From contig JAGARQ010000046.1 of NCBI GenBank assembly GCA_017622175.1, positions 1 to 49,647 on the forward strand: a DNA stretch of 49,647 bases. Direction: 5' to 3'. This document shows positions 8,523-15,256 of this stretch, in pieces; the first letter of the stretch is position 1, and each line of letters begins with the position of its first letter. Under the pieces are notes generated by a model that was not told where the DNA came from, did no database searches, and saw nothing but the letters and a program-made list of their open reading frames with translations. Made by a program: the position numbers and the translations under genes. This DNA is from Bacilli bacterium. GTDB taxonomy: Bacteria > Bacillota_I > Bacilli_A > RF39 > UBA660.

Positions 8523-8559
8523 AAAAAAAGACTTATTATCCTAAGGGAATAATAAGTCT
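8523..8559 (-). terminator. Attenuator hairpin before pyrH
   Basis: On the minus strand, AGACTTATTATTCC pairs through a CTTA loop with GGATAATAAGTCT, followed by seven T, about 12 bases before the pyrH start. Its 5' arm overlaps the TAG stop (8560..8558) of the upstream 15-codon ORF. A ribosome sitting at that stop would cover the 5' arm. Confidence 0.75.
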
Positions 8560-8605
8560 AGAAAATAAAAGAGATAGTTTGAATTGAAATGTTCGTTTTC
8601 TTCAT
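8558..8605 (-). CDS. Leader peptide ORF for pyrH, 15 aa
   Basis: AAGGAGGAGATAGT precedes ATG at 8605, a near-perfect ribosome site. The peptide is MKKTNISIQTISFIF and its TAG stop enters the terminator stem. Its last codons are pyrimidine-rich (ACTATCTCTTTTATTTTC), so the RNA just before the attenuator is U-rich. A second hairpin can pair GAGATAGT at the start with ACTATCTC in the body. The design matches pyrBI-type UTP-sensing attenuation of enteric bacteria by logic, not by sequence. This is inference; the ORF itself is seen. Confidence 0.55.
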   Translation of the reverse strand: MKKTNISIQTISFIF

Positions 8606-8626
8606 ACTATCTCCTCCTTGTATATA

Positions 8627-8655
8627 ATCATACAATATTATTTATATTTATTCAA
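8627..8655 (-). promoter_or_regulatory. Promoter for the pyrH leader
   Basis: TTGAAT (8655..8650) and TATGAT (8632..8627) have a 17-base spacer. The -35 overlaps the last codons of tyrS. Transcription would start near 8620, placing the leader ORF ribosome site at the very 5' end of the RNA. Confidence 0.55.
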
Positions 8656-9886
8656 ATATAACTTTTAAAAATACTTTTTTACCTTTTTGAATAATTATAA
8701 AGTTTTCTGTTAAATTGTTGTTTGTTATTAAATCATTAACACTATTTACTTTTATTTGATTTATACTTATACCATTTTGTTCTATTAATCTTCTTGCTTC
8801 AGATTTAGATGTTACTAAGTTTGTTTCTACTAATAAGTCGACTATATTAATATCTAATTTTTCTTTAGGTAAAGTTATTGTTGGCATGTTATCAGAGATA
8901 CCTTTATTACTAAATAGTTCTTCAGAAGTTTTTCTGGCTTTGATTGCTTCTTCTTCACCATGAACTAATTTTGTTACTTCAAAAGCTAGAAGTTTTTTTG
9001 CTTCTCTAATATCTTTTTTGCAAAGTTCTTTTATATCTTCTATTTCCATTCTTGTGAAGAAAGATAAACTTCTTTCAACATCTTCATCAAATGAATTCAT
9101 CCATGCTTGGAAAAATTCAAATGTAGATGTTTTATCTCTAGATACCCATAATGTACCTGTTGCTGTTTTACCCATTTTTTCTCCATCTGCTTTTATTAGT
9201 AATGGACATACTAAACCAAATAATGGGTCTATTTTTTTACCTTCACTAAATCCTATTTTTCTTGATAAATCTACTCCTGCAATTATATTACCCCATTGGT
9301 CTGAACCACCTATTTGTAATTTACAATCAAATTCTTTATTTAAGTGAACAAAGTCAAATGCTTGCATTAACATGTAGCCCATTTCTAGGAATGTTAATCC
9401 ACCATTTTCTAGACGTTTTTTGTAACAATCTGCTTGAAGCATATTGTTGACATTAAAGTGTACTCCAATATCTCTCATAAAGTCTATGTAATTCTTATCA
9501 GAAATCCAATCTGCATTATCTACGATAATTGCAGGATTATCTCCATCTGTTTTTACAAAACGTTTTACTAATTCTTTTACTTCAGCTTTATTATGAGCAA
9601 CTTCTTCTTTTGATAGCATTTTTCTCATATCACTTTTTCCAGTTGGGTCACCTATTAAGGCTGTTGCTCCTCCAACTAAGACAATACCTTTGTGTCCAAA
9701 ATCTTGTAACCATCTAAACATTGTTAAGGCAAAGAAATGACCAATATGTAGACTATCTGCAGTTGGGTCTATTCCTAGGTAAAATGTAAATGGTTCTCCA
9801 TTCAATAAATCAATAATTTCTTGTTCGTGTGTTAAATCTTTTATGTATCCTCTTTCTTTGAGAATATCAAATAATTTCTTTTTCAT
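8648..9886 (-). CDS. tyrS: Tyrosyl-tRNA synthetase
   Basis: It charges tRNA-Tyr. The HIGH motif is DPTADSLHIGHFFA (about residues 39-52), the KMSKS loop is KADGEKMGKTATG (about 229-241), the tyrosine and tRNA pocket includes QIGGSDQWGNI (about 190), and a C-terminal S4 RNA-binding domain starts near residue 345 (VDLLVETNLVTSKSEARRLI). The length of 412 aa is typical of bacterial TyrS. AGGAGG precedes the ATG at 9886. The gene is downstream of a Tyr T-box and of a separate Tyr-rich ORF that overlaps its first codons in another frame. Confidence 0.96.
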   Translation of the reverse strand: MKKKLFDILKERGYIKDLTHEQEIIDLLNGEPFTFYLGIDPTADSLHIGHFFALTMFRWLQDFGHKGIVLVGGATALIGDPTGKSDMRKMLSKEEVAHNKAEVKELVKRFVKTDGDNPAIIVDNADWISDKNYIDFMRDIGVHFNVNNMLQADCYKKRLENGGLTFLEMGYMLMQAFDFVHLNKEFDCKLQIGGSDQWGNIIAGVDLSRKIGFSEGKKIDPLFGLVCPLLIKADGEKMGKTATGTLWVSRDKTSTFEFFQAWMNSFDEDVERSLSFFTRMEIEDIKELCKKDIREAKKLLAFEVTKLVHGEEEAIKARKTSEELFSNKGISDNMPTITLPKEKLDINIVDLLVETNLVTSKSEARRLIEQNGISINQIKVNSVNDLITNNNLTENFIIIQKGKKVFLKVIFE

Positions 9887-9965
9887 TTTTATTTCCTCCT
9901 AAATAATTTGTATAGTTAATTAAATTACAATCATCAAAGTAATAATAGTAATAGTCACTATCCAT
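9867..9965 (-). CDS. Tyr-rich leader ORF overlapping tyrS, 32 aa
   Basis: AAAGGAGGTGA precedes ATG at 9965. The peptide starts MDSDYYYYYFDDC, with five consecutive Tyr codons (TAT TAC TAT TAT TAC, 9953..9939) and seven Tyr in 32 residues. It runs through the tyrS ribosome site in another frame and stops (TGA 9869..9867) 17 bases inside tyrS. It lies after the T-box terminator, so it is made only on read-through. Ribosomes finishing it would cover the tyrS start. Ribosomes stalled for lack of Tyr-tRNA would stop about 40 bases upstream and leave the start free. The ORF is seen; the mechanism is inferred. Confidence 0.7.
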   Translation of the reverse strand: MDSDYYYYYFDDCNLINYTNYLGGNKNEKEII

Positions 9966-9983
9966 ACAAATCACCTCCTTTGA

Positions 9984-10199
9984 AAATAAAAAGAGCACTT
10001 CATCCAAAAGGACGAAATGCTCGTGGTACCACCTTTATTTGTAATAATAGTTTATTACCTTGTTTTGATAACGGACTTCTCCGATTAAAATCATCACTTG
10101 TAATTCATTATTTTATTTTTGTTTGTTTCCACCTAACCACAAACTCTCTATAAAAAATTATAAAATAATTACTTTGAATGAGTCATCTTTTAATTAACT
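9984..10199 (-). ncRNA. T-box leader, Tyr specifier, upstream of tyrS
   Basis: The T-box sequence GGTGGTACCACGAGC is at 10034..10020, and its TGGT matches a tRNA ending ACCA. The specifier TAC is at 10102..10100 in GAATTACAAG. The terminator is a 13-bp stem, GAGCACTTCATCC (9993-10005) with GGACGAAATGCTC (10010-10022), plus a T-rich minus-strand tail. Uncharged tRNA-Tyr should promote antitermination. Confidence 0.9.
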
Positions 10200-10205
10200 G
10201 GCCTA

Positions 10206-10234
10206 ATTATAACATAAGATGGTTATTTTTGCAA
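10206..10234 (-). promoter_or_regulatory. Promoter for the tyrS T-box
   Basis: TTGCAA (10234..10229) and TATAAT (10211..10206) have a 17-base spacer. The start would be near 10199, just before the T-box stem I region. Confidence 0.65.
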
Positions 10235-10246
10235 CTTTGCTTGTTT

Positions 10247-10963
10247 TTAATAATTTTTTATGTGTCTAATTTCAATACTTGGAATAGTAATTTCGTGTGG
10301 TAATTCAAAAATATATTTAACTACATTAGCTACTTCTTCTTTAGTTAATCCATTATTCATTACTGATTCTGGTAATTCGTTATTTGCATGTTTATAAAAA
10401 TCTGTTTTAATTAATCCTGGGCAAACATCAGTTATTTTTATATTGTTTCTTGCAAGATCATCTTGAATAGCTTTTCTAAAAGCAGTTGCACTTTGTTTAG
10501 AAGCATTATAAATTGGGAATGGTGGTTCACACATTACTCCACTTTGGGAATTAATATTAATTATTTGACCATAGCCTTGTTTTTTCATAACTGGAAAGAT
10601 GCTTTTAATCATAGCTATTGTACCAAAAACATTTGTATCTATGACTTTTTTTATTCTATCAAGTTCATTCATTTCATTAAATACTGGTTCTTCTAATTTG
10701 GACATATCTCCTGATATCCACATACCAGCACAGTTTATTAAACAATCAATATTATTATATTTTTCAGTAATTTGATTAAGTACTTGTTTTATATTTTTTG
10801 TATCAGTTAAATCACATACATAATATTCTGAATTAGTTAATTCTGCTGTTTTCTTTAGATTACTTTCGTCTATGTCAAGTAAAATTAAATTATTATCTTT
10901 TAGTGTTTTTGCTATTTCTGCTCCTACCCCGTTTGCTGCGCCTGTGATAATTATGTTTTTCAT
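10247..10963 (-). CDS. SDR-family NAD(P)-dependent oxidoreductase
   Basis: This is a classical short-chain dehydrogenase. The cofactor motif is TGAANGVGAEIAK (residues 7-19), the Asp after beta2 (LLDIDES) favours NAD(H), the structural NCAGMW is about residue 77, the Ser is in NINSQSG, and the catalytic pair YNASK is near 152-156. At 238 aa the length is normal. The substrate cannot be read. It lies 12 bases after the radical SAM gene on the same strand with AAGGAGAAA before the ATG, so the two are probably one transcript. Confidence 0.85.
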   Translation of the reverse strand: MKNIIITGAANGVGAEIAKTLKDNNLILLDIDESNLKKTAELTNSEYYVCDLTDTKNIKQVLNQITEKYNNIDCLINCAGMWISGDMSKLEEPVFNEMNELDRIKKVIDTNVFGTIAMIKSIFPVMKKQGYGQIININSQSGVMCEPPFPIYNASKQSATAFRKAIQDDLARNNIKITDVCPGLIKTDFYKHANNELPESVMNNGLTKEEVANVVKYIFELPHEITIPSIEIRHIKNY

Positions 10964-10975
10964 TACTATTTCTCC

Positions 10976-11770
10976 TTATCTATTATAAGTTGCTTGTTTC
11001 TTCATAATTTTTCCTGTTTTTCGATACCAAGTTCTTGGAGATACTTCTTCTCCTACTCTTTTTATTATTGTTTCTAAATCTTCATCTAGAATATTTCCAT
11101 AATTGTATAAAGTTCTTTGATGTTCATAAGATGCATCACATTCTGTAACTATTCCATCTACGTTTATTGATACTAGCGGTCCAACTTCTGTTACATCATG
11201 CCCTTTTAGATATGTATATACTATGGGCCATGGACGCATTGGAACTGTAAGTCTTGGATCAAGTGTTTCTGCTCTACCTTCTCTAAACAATTTTTTATCT
11301 AGCACTCGATAATTTAAAAAGTGTGGATTTTCTGTATATTTTGTAAGATTTTCTATATATTCTTCTCTTTTTCCTCTTTCAATAATTTCTTTTAAGTGAA
11401 ATTGATCTCTTGATATTCCTATTAATGCATTAACATCATATTTTCTTTTTGGAATATATTCATCAATATAATCTAATAATCTTAATAATTCTTCACTATA
11501 GTTTGTACCATTTATTGTCATTGTCAGTGTATCTAAGCCAATGTTGTTATCCACAATAAATGTTAATAGCTTTTCTAATGTTGGTAGAGCTAAAGTTGGT
11601 TCTCCACCACAGATAGTTATGTTTCCAATTGAGTCAATTTGACCTAATTGTTCTATTACTTCATCTTTCATATCTTTAGATGTAGAGTCTCCTCTCATAC
11701 AATGGGCACATTTTAAATGACAACGTTCGGTTATGATCGGAGCTAGATTTTGAATATATAATTTGCTCAT
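10976..11770 (-). CDS. Short radical SAM protein, 264 aa
   Basis: The cluster motif is RCHLKCAHCMRG (CxxxCxxC, about residues 17-24) and the SAM-binding GGEPTLALPT is near 55. The C-terminal region has SINVDGIVTECDASY and a GNI-type segment resembling a reduced SPASM or twitch end, but with only one obvious Cys, so a second Fe-S cluster is unlikely. It could be a maturase-like or anaerobic metabolism enzyme. No peptide substrate gene is seen nearby. It precedes the SDR gene. GGGGG lies near the ATG at 11770. Confidence 0.8.
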   Translation of the reverse strand: MSKLYIQNLAPIITERCHLKCAHCMRGDSTSKDMKDEVIEQLGQIDSIGNITICGGEPTLALPTLEKLLTFIVDNNIGLDTLTMTINGTNYSEELLRLLDYIDEYIPKRKYDVNALIGISRDQFHLKEIIERGKREEYIENLTKYTENPHFLNYRVLDKKLFREGRAETLDPRLTVPMRPWPIVYTYLKGHDVTEVGPLVSINVDGIVTECDASYEHQRTLYNYGNILDEDLETIIKRVGEEVSPRTWYRKTGKIMKKQATYNR

Positions 11771-11805
11771 ATTAATCCCCCAATTTCGTCTATATTATAC
11801 TACAT

Positions 11806-11836
11806 TAATAAAAAAATAGGAAATTATTCCTATTTT
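11806..11836 (-). terminator. Intrinsic terminator after the DUF362 gene
   Basis: AAAATAGGAA pairs with TTCCTATTTT across a short loop, followed by TTTATT on the minus strand. It overlaps the stop codon of the DUF362 gene and separates it from the radical SAM gene. Confidence 0.7.
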
Positions 11837-12713
11837 AGTCGATATTAATAAGGTCATATTCTTTTGAACCTACACCTTGTTTTTCTGCGGCATCTATTGT
11901 TAGAAGACCATTTTTTGATTCAATACGTTTTACTAATTCATCTCTTCCTTTATCATCTGAATTATAAACTAAATCAATACAGGCTTGGTCTAGGGCAACT
12001 GGATCAGTTGATGCTAAAATACCAATATCTTGCATACATGGTTCTTTAGCTTTTGCACAACAGTCACAATCTACCGACATATTTACCATAGCATTAATAT
12101 ATACGATTTTATCTTTATAGTAGTCTGTTATTGTTTTGCAAGCATCTCCCATAGCCATTAAAAACGAATCATGGTCTGCGCTAAATAAATCTAAATAAGT
12201 ACTTTTTTCCTTGCCACCAGTATGGATATATTTTTTTCCTTTACTTGAAGCAAGGCCAATAGACATGTTTTTTAATGCTCCACCAAATCCTCCCATAGGA
12301 TGACCTTTAAAATGAGATAGAACTAACATTGAATTATATTTTTCTATATTCTTTCCTACAATGTTCTTTTTTATTATTTTTCCGTTTTCATTATATAAAA
12401 TTAGTTCTTCCTTGCTATCTAAAATATCCACATTAAAATGCTTACTCCAACCATGTTTTTCCATTAGTTTTTCGTGTTTTTTTGTAGTATTTCTTTTACC
12501 AGGATAAGCAGTGTTACACTCTACTACTGTACCATTTACATATTCAATAATATCTTTAACAAATTCTGGTTTTAAATAGTTTTGATTACCTTCTTCTCCT
12601 GAATGTAGTTTTACTGCAACTTTACCAGGAAGTTTTATTTCTAATTTATTATATAGTTCTACTAGACTTTGAGGCTCTAGTATTTTTGTAAAATATACTT
12701 TTGATTTTGCCAT
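11835..12713 (-). CDS. DUF362-family protein, 292 aa
   Basis: The protein matches the DUF362 pattern from memory: an N-terminal KVAVKLHSGE (about 31-40), NTAYPGKRN, then GHPMGGFGGALKNMSIG (about 137-153), and a Cys-rich CDCCAKAKEPC (about 217-227) followed by DIGILASTDPVALDQACIDL. Many relatives carry a ferredoxin-like 4Fe-4S domain; here only the short Cys cluster is present, which could bind a metal or cluster. The molecular function of the family is not established. The gene starts at a GGAGA site 10 bases after an unknown gene with which it is probably cotranscribed. Confidence 0.75.
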   Translation of the reverse strand: MAKSKVYFTKILEPQSLVELYNKLEIKLPGKVAVKLHSGEEGNQNYLKPEFVKDIIEYVNGTVVECNTAYPGKRNTTKKHEKLMEKHGWSKHFNVDILDSKEELILYNENGKIIKKNIVGKNIEKYNSMLVLSHFKGHPMGGFGGALKNMSIGLASSKGKKYIHTGGKEKSTYLDLFSADHDSFLMAMGDACKTITDYYKDKIVYINAMVNMSVDCDCCAKAKEPCMQDIGILASTDPVALDQACIDLVYNSDDKGRDELVKRIESKNGLLTIDAAEKQGVGSKEYDLINID

Positions 12714-12723
12714 TTTTATCTCC

Positions 12724-13611
12724 TTATTTTTTGGGTCTACTAACTACTTCTGTTTCTTCAAATGGTGGTAATGAAAACTCTCCATCATCTTCTTGTGGTA
12801 TACCATCAATAGATGCTGAATAGTCAGGTATTGCAGAACCTATGTGTACACCGTTTTTATCTTTTGGATGATTAGAATATACATTAGAACTTAAATCAGA
12901 TGGTGAGTAATCTGGTATTGCTGGACCAATATGTTCTTCTACATCATCTTCATATCGGTCTTCTATTTTTGGTAAACTAGCTCTATGTAATTTGCTATAA
13001 ACATTTCTGAAATTAAGACCAGTTGAAGTTATTTCTTGTTCTTCTGCTGTTAATGGTTCGTCATTTAAGTATTTAGAAACTAAGACATACATTTTATCTA
13101 TCATTTCTACATCTACTGGTATAAATGGATCTGTTGTAGAAGCACTACGTTTGGTAAAATCCCCAAGAATAGGATAATATGTTCCAACTTTTGTAACACC
13201 TTGAAAGATGTAATATTTAAACCAAGTTGGATATGTATTATTTTCATCAAATAAATAATCTAACCAATTATCTAATGATTTTCTTTGTTCATATTTTATA
13301 CAACCAAGTACTAATCCTTTATCCTCTGGTGTTAATTCTTTTTTATCTACTAACCCTAATTCATGACAAAAACCTTTTCTGTATTTTACATAACTTTCAG
13401 GTAAAGATTTAATTATATATTTACTGTAATAAAATGATTTTAGAATATCTCTTTTATGTTCATCACTTAGTGCTTTTCCATGTAATTTTTCTATTCTTTC
13501 TAAGTACTCAGCAATTTTTCTTGATGGGTCTTGTGATTCTGATTTAATAGAGTCTTTCATATCTTTAAAGACTAAATTTAAAAATTCTGGTCCTGTATTT
13601 ATATTTTTCAT
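12724..13611 (-). CDS. Hypothetical protein with a tandem C-terminal motif, 295 aa
   Basis: A mostly helical, charged N-terminal domain (about 1-215) is followed by a low-complexity acidic tail. The tail carries two copies of a motif: HIGPAIPDYSPS (about 226) and HIGSAIPDYSAS (about 257), about 30 residues apart and each preceded by acidic residues. There is no signal peptide or membrane segment. The repeated peptide looks like a linear binding motif or processing site. It lies between the DHH and DUF362 genes with gaps of 18 and 10 bases. No family is recognised. Confidence 0.55.
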   Translation of the reverse strand: MKNINTGPEFLNLVFKDMKDSIKSESQDPSRKIAEYLERIEKLHGKALSDEHKRDILKSFYYSKYIIKSLPESYVKYRKGFCHELGLVDKKELTPEDKGLVLGCIKYEQRKSLDNWLDYLFDENNTYPTWFKYYIFQGVTKVGTYYPILGDFTKRSASTTDPFIPVDVEMIDKMYVLVSKYLNDEPLTAEEQEITSTGLNFRNVYSKLHRASLPKIEDRYEDDVEEHIGPAIPDYSPSDLSSNVYSNHPKDKNGVHIGSAIPDYSASIDGIPQEDDGEFSLPPFEETEVVSRPKK

Positions 13612-13629
13612 ATGTCACCTTTTTTCTTT

Positions 13630-14577
13630 TTAATTATCTTTTGATTTTGTAAGTATTTTTAAAATTTCTGTTTGCATTTCTTCTGTAATTGGATTTGTTG
13701 CTGCTTTTTCGTGTCCTTTTCCACCAAATAGTTCAGCTACTGGTCTTACATGAACACCTTCTTTTACACTTCTATATGCTACTACTCCTGGATCAAAAGC
13801 AATCATCATTGTAAAATCCATATCAAAGTTATTTTCTCTAAAGTATTCTGCAAGTTCATTTCTATATTCATATGTTATAAAAACTATGCCCGCTTTCATT
13901 CCTAAGATTTCTCTATAGTGAATTTTATCTTTATAATATTCACATTTTTCTTTTATTTGTTGTTTTCTATTATCAATTAAAGTTCTTTCCATTGGACTGT
14001 ATTCAAATTCTTTTGTTTCGGGATTTTTTAATTTTTCTGTCATTAAAGCAATATATCCGTCATACCCTAATGCATCAAATAAAATTGATAGCTCACGAGA
14101 CTTTTCATTATTATAAATATTACGCCATTCCCAAGTGTCATGTTGTCTTGTTAGTTCTACAAATTCAGCAATTGCTTTATTATCTTTATCTAGTAGTCCT
14201 TCAGCTAATAAATGGTTATAAAAGATGCTTGTACCACAGCATAGACCTTTATCATTTGACAATTGTACTGTAACGAATGGATGGTCTGTATACTTTGGTT
14301 CAGCAAACGTTTTATGATGATCAAATACTTGAATTTTTCCATTTAAATTTTCATCTGCTGCTATTTTTGAAAGAATTGGATCTTGTAGACATAAGTCTGT
14401 TACATAGATTCTATCATAACCATAGATTGTTCCATCTTTATAATATCTTTCCACAGAATCTGTTAAATCAAATGTACCACATAAAACATAATTAACTTCA
14501 TCAAATGCAAGTTGAGCAAGAACTGCATTTCCCATTCCATCAATATCATTTTTATGAGTAAATAATAATACTTTCAT
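13630..14577 (-). CDS. DHH-family phosphoesterase (NrnB-like)
   Basis: Motifs of the DHH superfamily are present: FTHKNDIDGMGNAV (DxDG, about residues 6-19), VTDLCL (about 60), the signature FDHHKTF (about 86-92), and the DHHA1-type FGGKGHEKAATNP near the C-terminus (about 287-299). The set resembles NrnB and YhaM-like oligoribonucleases or cyclic-nucleotide phosphodiesterases, which hydrolyse short RNA or dinucleotides using Mn2+. ATG 14577 is chosen over GTG 14583 because AGAGG then has proper spacing. It is the first gene of a minus-strand operon. Confidence 0.8.
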   Translation of the reverse strand: MKVLLFTHKNDIDGMGNAVLAQLAFDEVNYVLCGTFDLTDSVERYYKDGTIYGYDRIYVTDLCLQDPILSKIAADENLNGKIQVFDHHKTFAEPKYTDHPFVTVQLSNDKGLCCGTSIFYNHLLAEGLLDKDNKAIAEFVELTRQHDTWEWRNIYNNEKSRELSILFDALGYDGYIALMTEKLKNPETKEFEYSPMERTLIDNRKQQIKEKCEYYKDKIHYREILGMKAGIVFITYEYRNELAEYFRENNFDMDFTMMIAFDPGVVAYRSVKEGVHVRPVAELFGGKGHEKAATNPITEEMQTEILKILTKSKDN

Positions 14578-14640
14578 AGACACCTCTTTCTAGATTTTAT
14601 TATAACACAAATTTTATATGTTTTTGTTTTTGTTTTGATA

Positions 14641-14664
14641 ATATAAAAAGAGAATGTTCTCTTT
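14641..14664. terminator. Short hairpin, possible bidirectional terminator
   Basis: AAAGAGAA and TTCTCTTT form an almost loop-less stem with a T-rich side on the minus strand. It lies between the second antisense unit and the DHH gene, so it could stop antisense transcription from entering the DHH gene. It is weak. Confidence 0.35.
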
Positions 14665-14711
14665 ATTCTATAGTTTTCCTTCTATTATTAGTTGGAATAA
14701 TATTACTTTTA

Positions 14712-14822
14712 AAATAAAAACAAGAGTCTAGTATAAACTAGACTCACCCAAAATAATCCAAGAAAGGAATACGTTTGATACCACTCAAATGTATCCTTTT
14801 TTATACAAGTTATACATACTTG
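14712..14822 (-). ncRNA. Second antisense-RNA-like unit (copy A)
   Basis: On the minus strand this segment repeats the design of the antitoxin candidate at 15090-15192: a CAAG..CTTG hairpin at the 5' end, then GGATACATTTGA with TCAAACGTATTCC as a long stem with a GTGGTA loop, then a terminator GAGTCTAG, TTTATA loop, CTAGACTC with a T-rich tail (14745..14712). The promoter is less clear: TTATAG lies upstream with only a poor -35. No intact toxin ORF is seen beside it, so it may be an orphan antitoxin or a remnant of a duplicated locus. Confidence 0.5.
14756..14811 (+). repeat. Direct repeat copy A, about 56 bp
   Basis: It matches 15129-15185 with two substitutions and one T insertion or deletion. 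It contains the inverted repeat GGAATACGTTTGA / TCAAATGTATCC, a run of six T on the plus side and TATACAAGTT. Confidence 0.85.
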
Positions 14823-14919
14823 TCTTTTCTATAATTTTTTTATTTATTTTTTTATAAATTGTCTTAATAAAATTTGTGTTTTTAATAATTATTTTCTATG
14901 AATTACATATTTTCTTTAT

Positions 14920-14948
14920 TTGAATATAGTTTTTTATTTTGCTAATAT
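14920..14948 (+). promoter_or_regulatory. Promoter for the toxin-like peptide mRNA
   Basis: TTGAAT (14920-14925) and TAATAT (14943-14948) have a 17-base spacer. The predicted start near 14955 gives an mRNA of about 220 bases ending at the copy B terminator. Confidence 0.6.
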
Positions 14949-15016
14949 ACCAAATCGGATACATTTGAACTAAATGGCATCTTTTCTTGGAAAACTTCAA
15001 GAAAGGTGGTGGTACT

Positions 15017-15094
15017 ATGACAAAAAGAGAAAATGCTCAATTTATTATAATACTACTTTTATTTATTATAATATTAACTCTATTATATAAATAA
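15017..15094 (+). CDS. Small hydrophobic peptide, type I toxin candidate, 25 aa
   Basis: After the polar start MTKRENAQ, the chain is one hydrophobic helix (FIIILLLFIIILTLLY) ending in Lys. AAAGG lies before the ATG but is locked in a hairpin: CTTTTCTTG (14981-14989 region) against CAAGAAAGG (14998-15006). The 5' UTR GGATACATTTGA (14957-14968) is perfectly complementary over 12 bases to TCAAATGTATCC (15158-15169) in its own 3' end. An opposite-strand RNA covers the 3' end. These traits match type I toxins such as Fst, TxpA or Hok by design. Toxicity is inferred. Confidence 0.65.
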   Translation: MTKRENAQFIIILLLFIIILTLLYK

Positions 15095-15192
15095 AAACCT
15101 GAACCTTTGGGGGTTCAGTTCAGAAAATATCCAAGAAAGGAATACATTTGACACCACTCAAATGTATCCTTTTTTTATACAAGTTTCCTTGC
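15090..15192 (-). ncRNA. Antisense RNA, type I antitoxin candidate, about 100 nt
   Basis: The RNA begins GCAAGGAAACTTG (a CAAG-GAAA-CTTG hairpin), then has GGATACATTTGA paired with TCAAATGTATTCC, and ends with the terminator CTGAAC...GGTTCAG followed by GTTTTTATTT, which reaches the toxin stop codon. It overlaps the whole 3' region of the toxin mRNA. Its CCTTTCTTG can also pair with the ribosome-site region CAAGAAAGG of the toxin. The convergent arrangement with shared repeats resembles par (fst) loci. Confidence 0.65.
15129..15185 (+). repeat. Direct repeat copy B, doubling as plus-strand terminator
   Basis: The stem GGAATACATTTGA (15139-15151) with TCAAATGTATCC (15158-15169) and a CACCAC loop is followed by seven T (15170-15176). 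It ends the toxin mRNA on the plus strand and is the core of the antisense RNA on the minus strand. It is about 95% identical to copy A. Confidence 0.8.
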
Positions 15193-15198
15193 AATTTA

Positions 15199-15227
15199 AT
15201 AGTAACATATTAGTTTACTTTTATCAA
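15199..15227 (-). promoter_or_regulatory. Promoter for the antisense RNA
   Basis: TTGATA (15227..15222) and TACTAT (15204..15199) have a 17-base spacer on the minus strand. The start would be near 15192, at the first hairpin of the antisense RNA. Confidence 0.6.
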
Positions 15228-15256
15228 TAAAAAAGTAGTCATAAAACTACTTTTTC
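15226..15256 (-). terminator. Terminator after the ABC transporter
   Basis: AAAGTAG and CTACTTTT form a stem across an 8-base loop, followed by T-rich sequence on the minus strand. It overlaps the transporter stop codon. Confidence 0.6.

Noticed and set aside
9018-9347. Plus-strand ORFs inside tyrS, pyrH, metG and other genes
   Set aside because: They are antisense shadows of well-supported genes, without ribosome sites or domain content, as expected from AT-rich coding strands.
14655-14740. A degraded toxin ORF left of antisense copy A (starting ATGTTCTCT)
   Set aside because: It is not hydrophobic and has no good ribosome site. Only the flanking AAAATAAAAAC resembles the toxin end, so it is not annotated.
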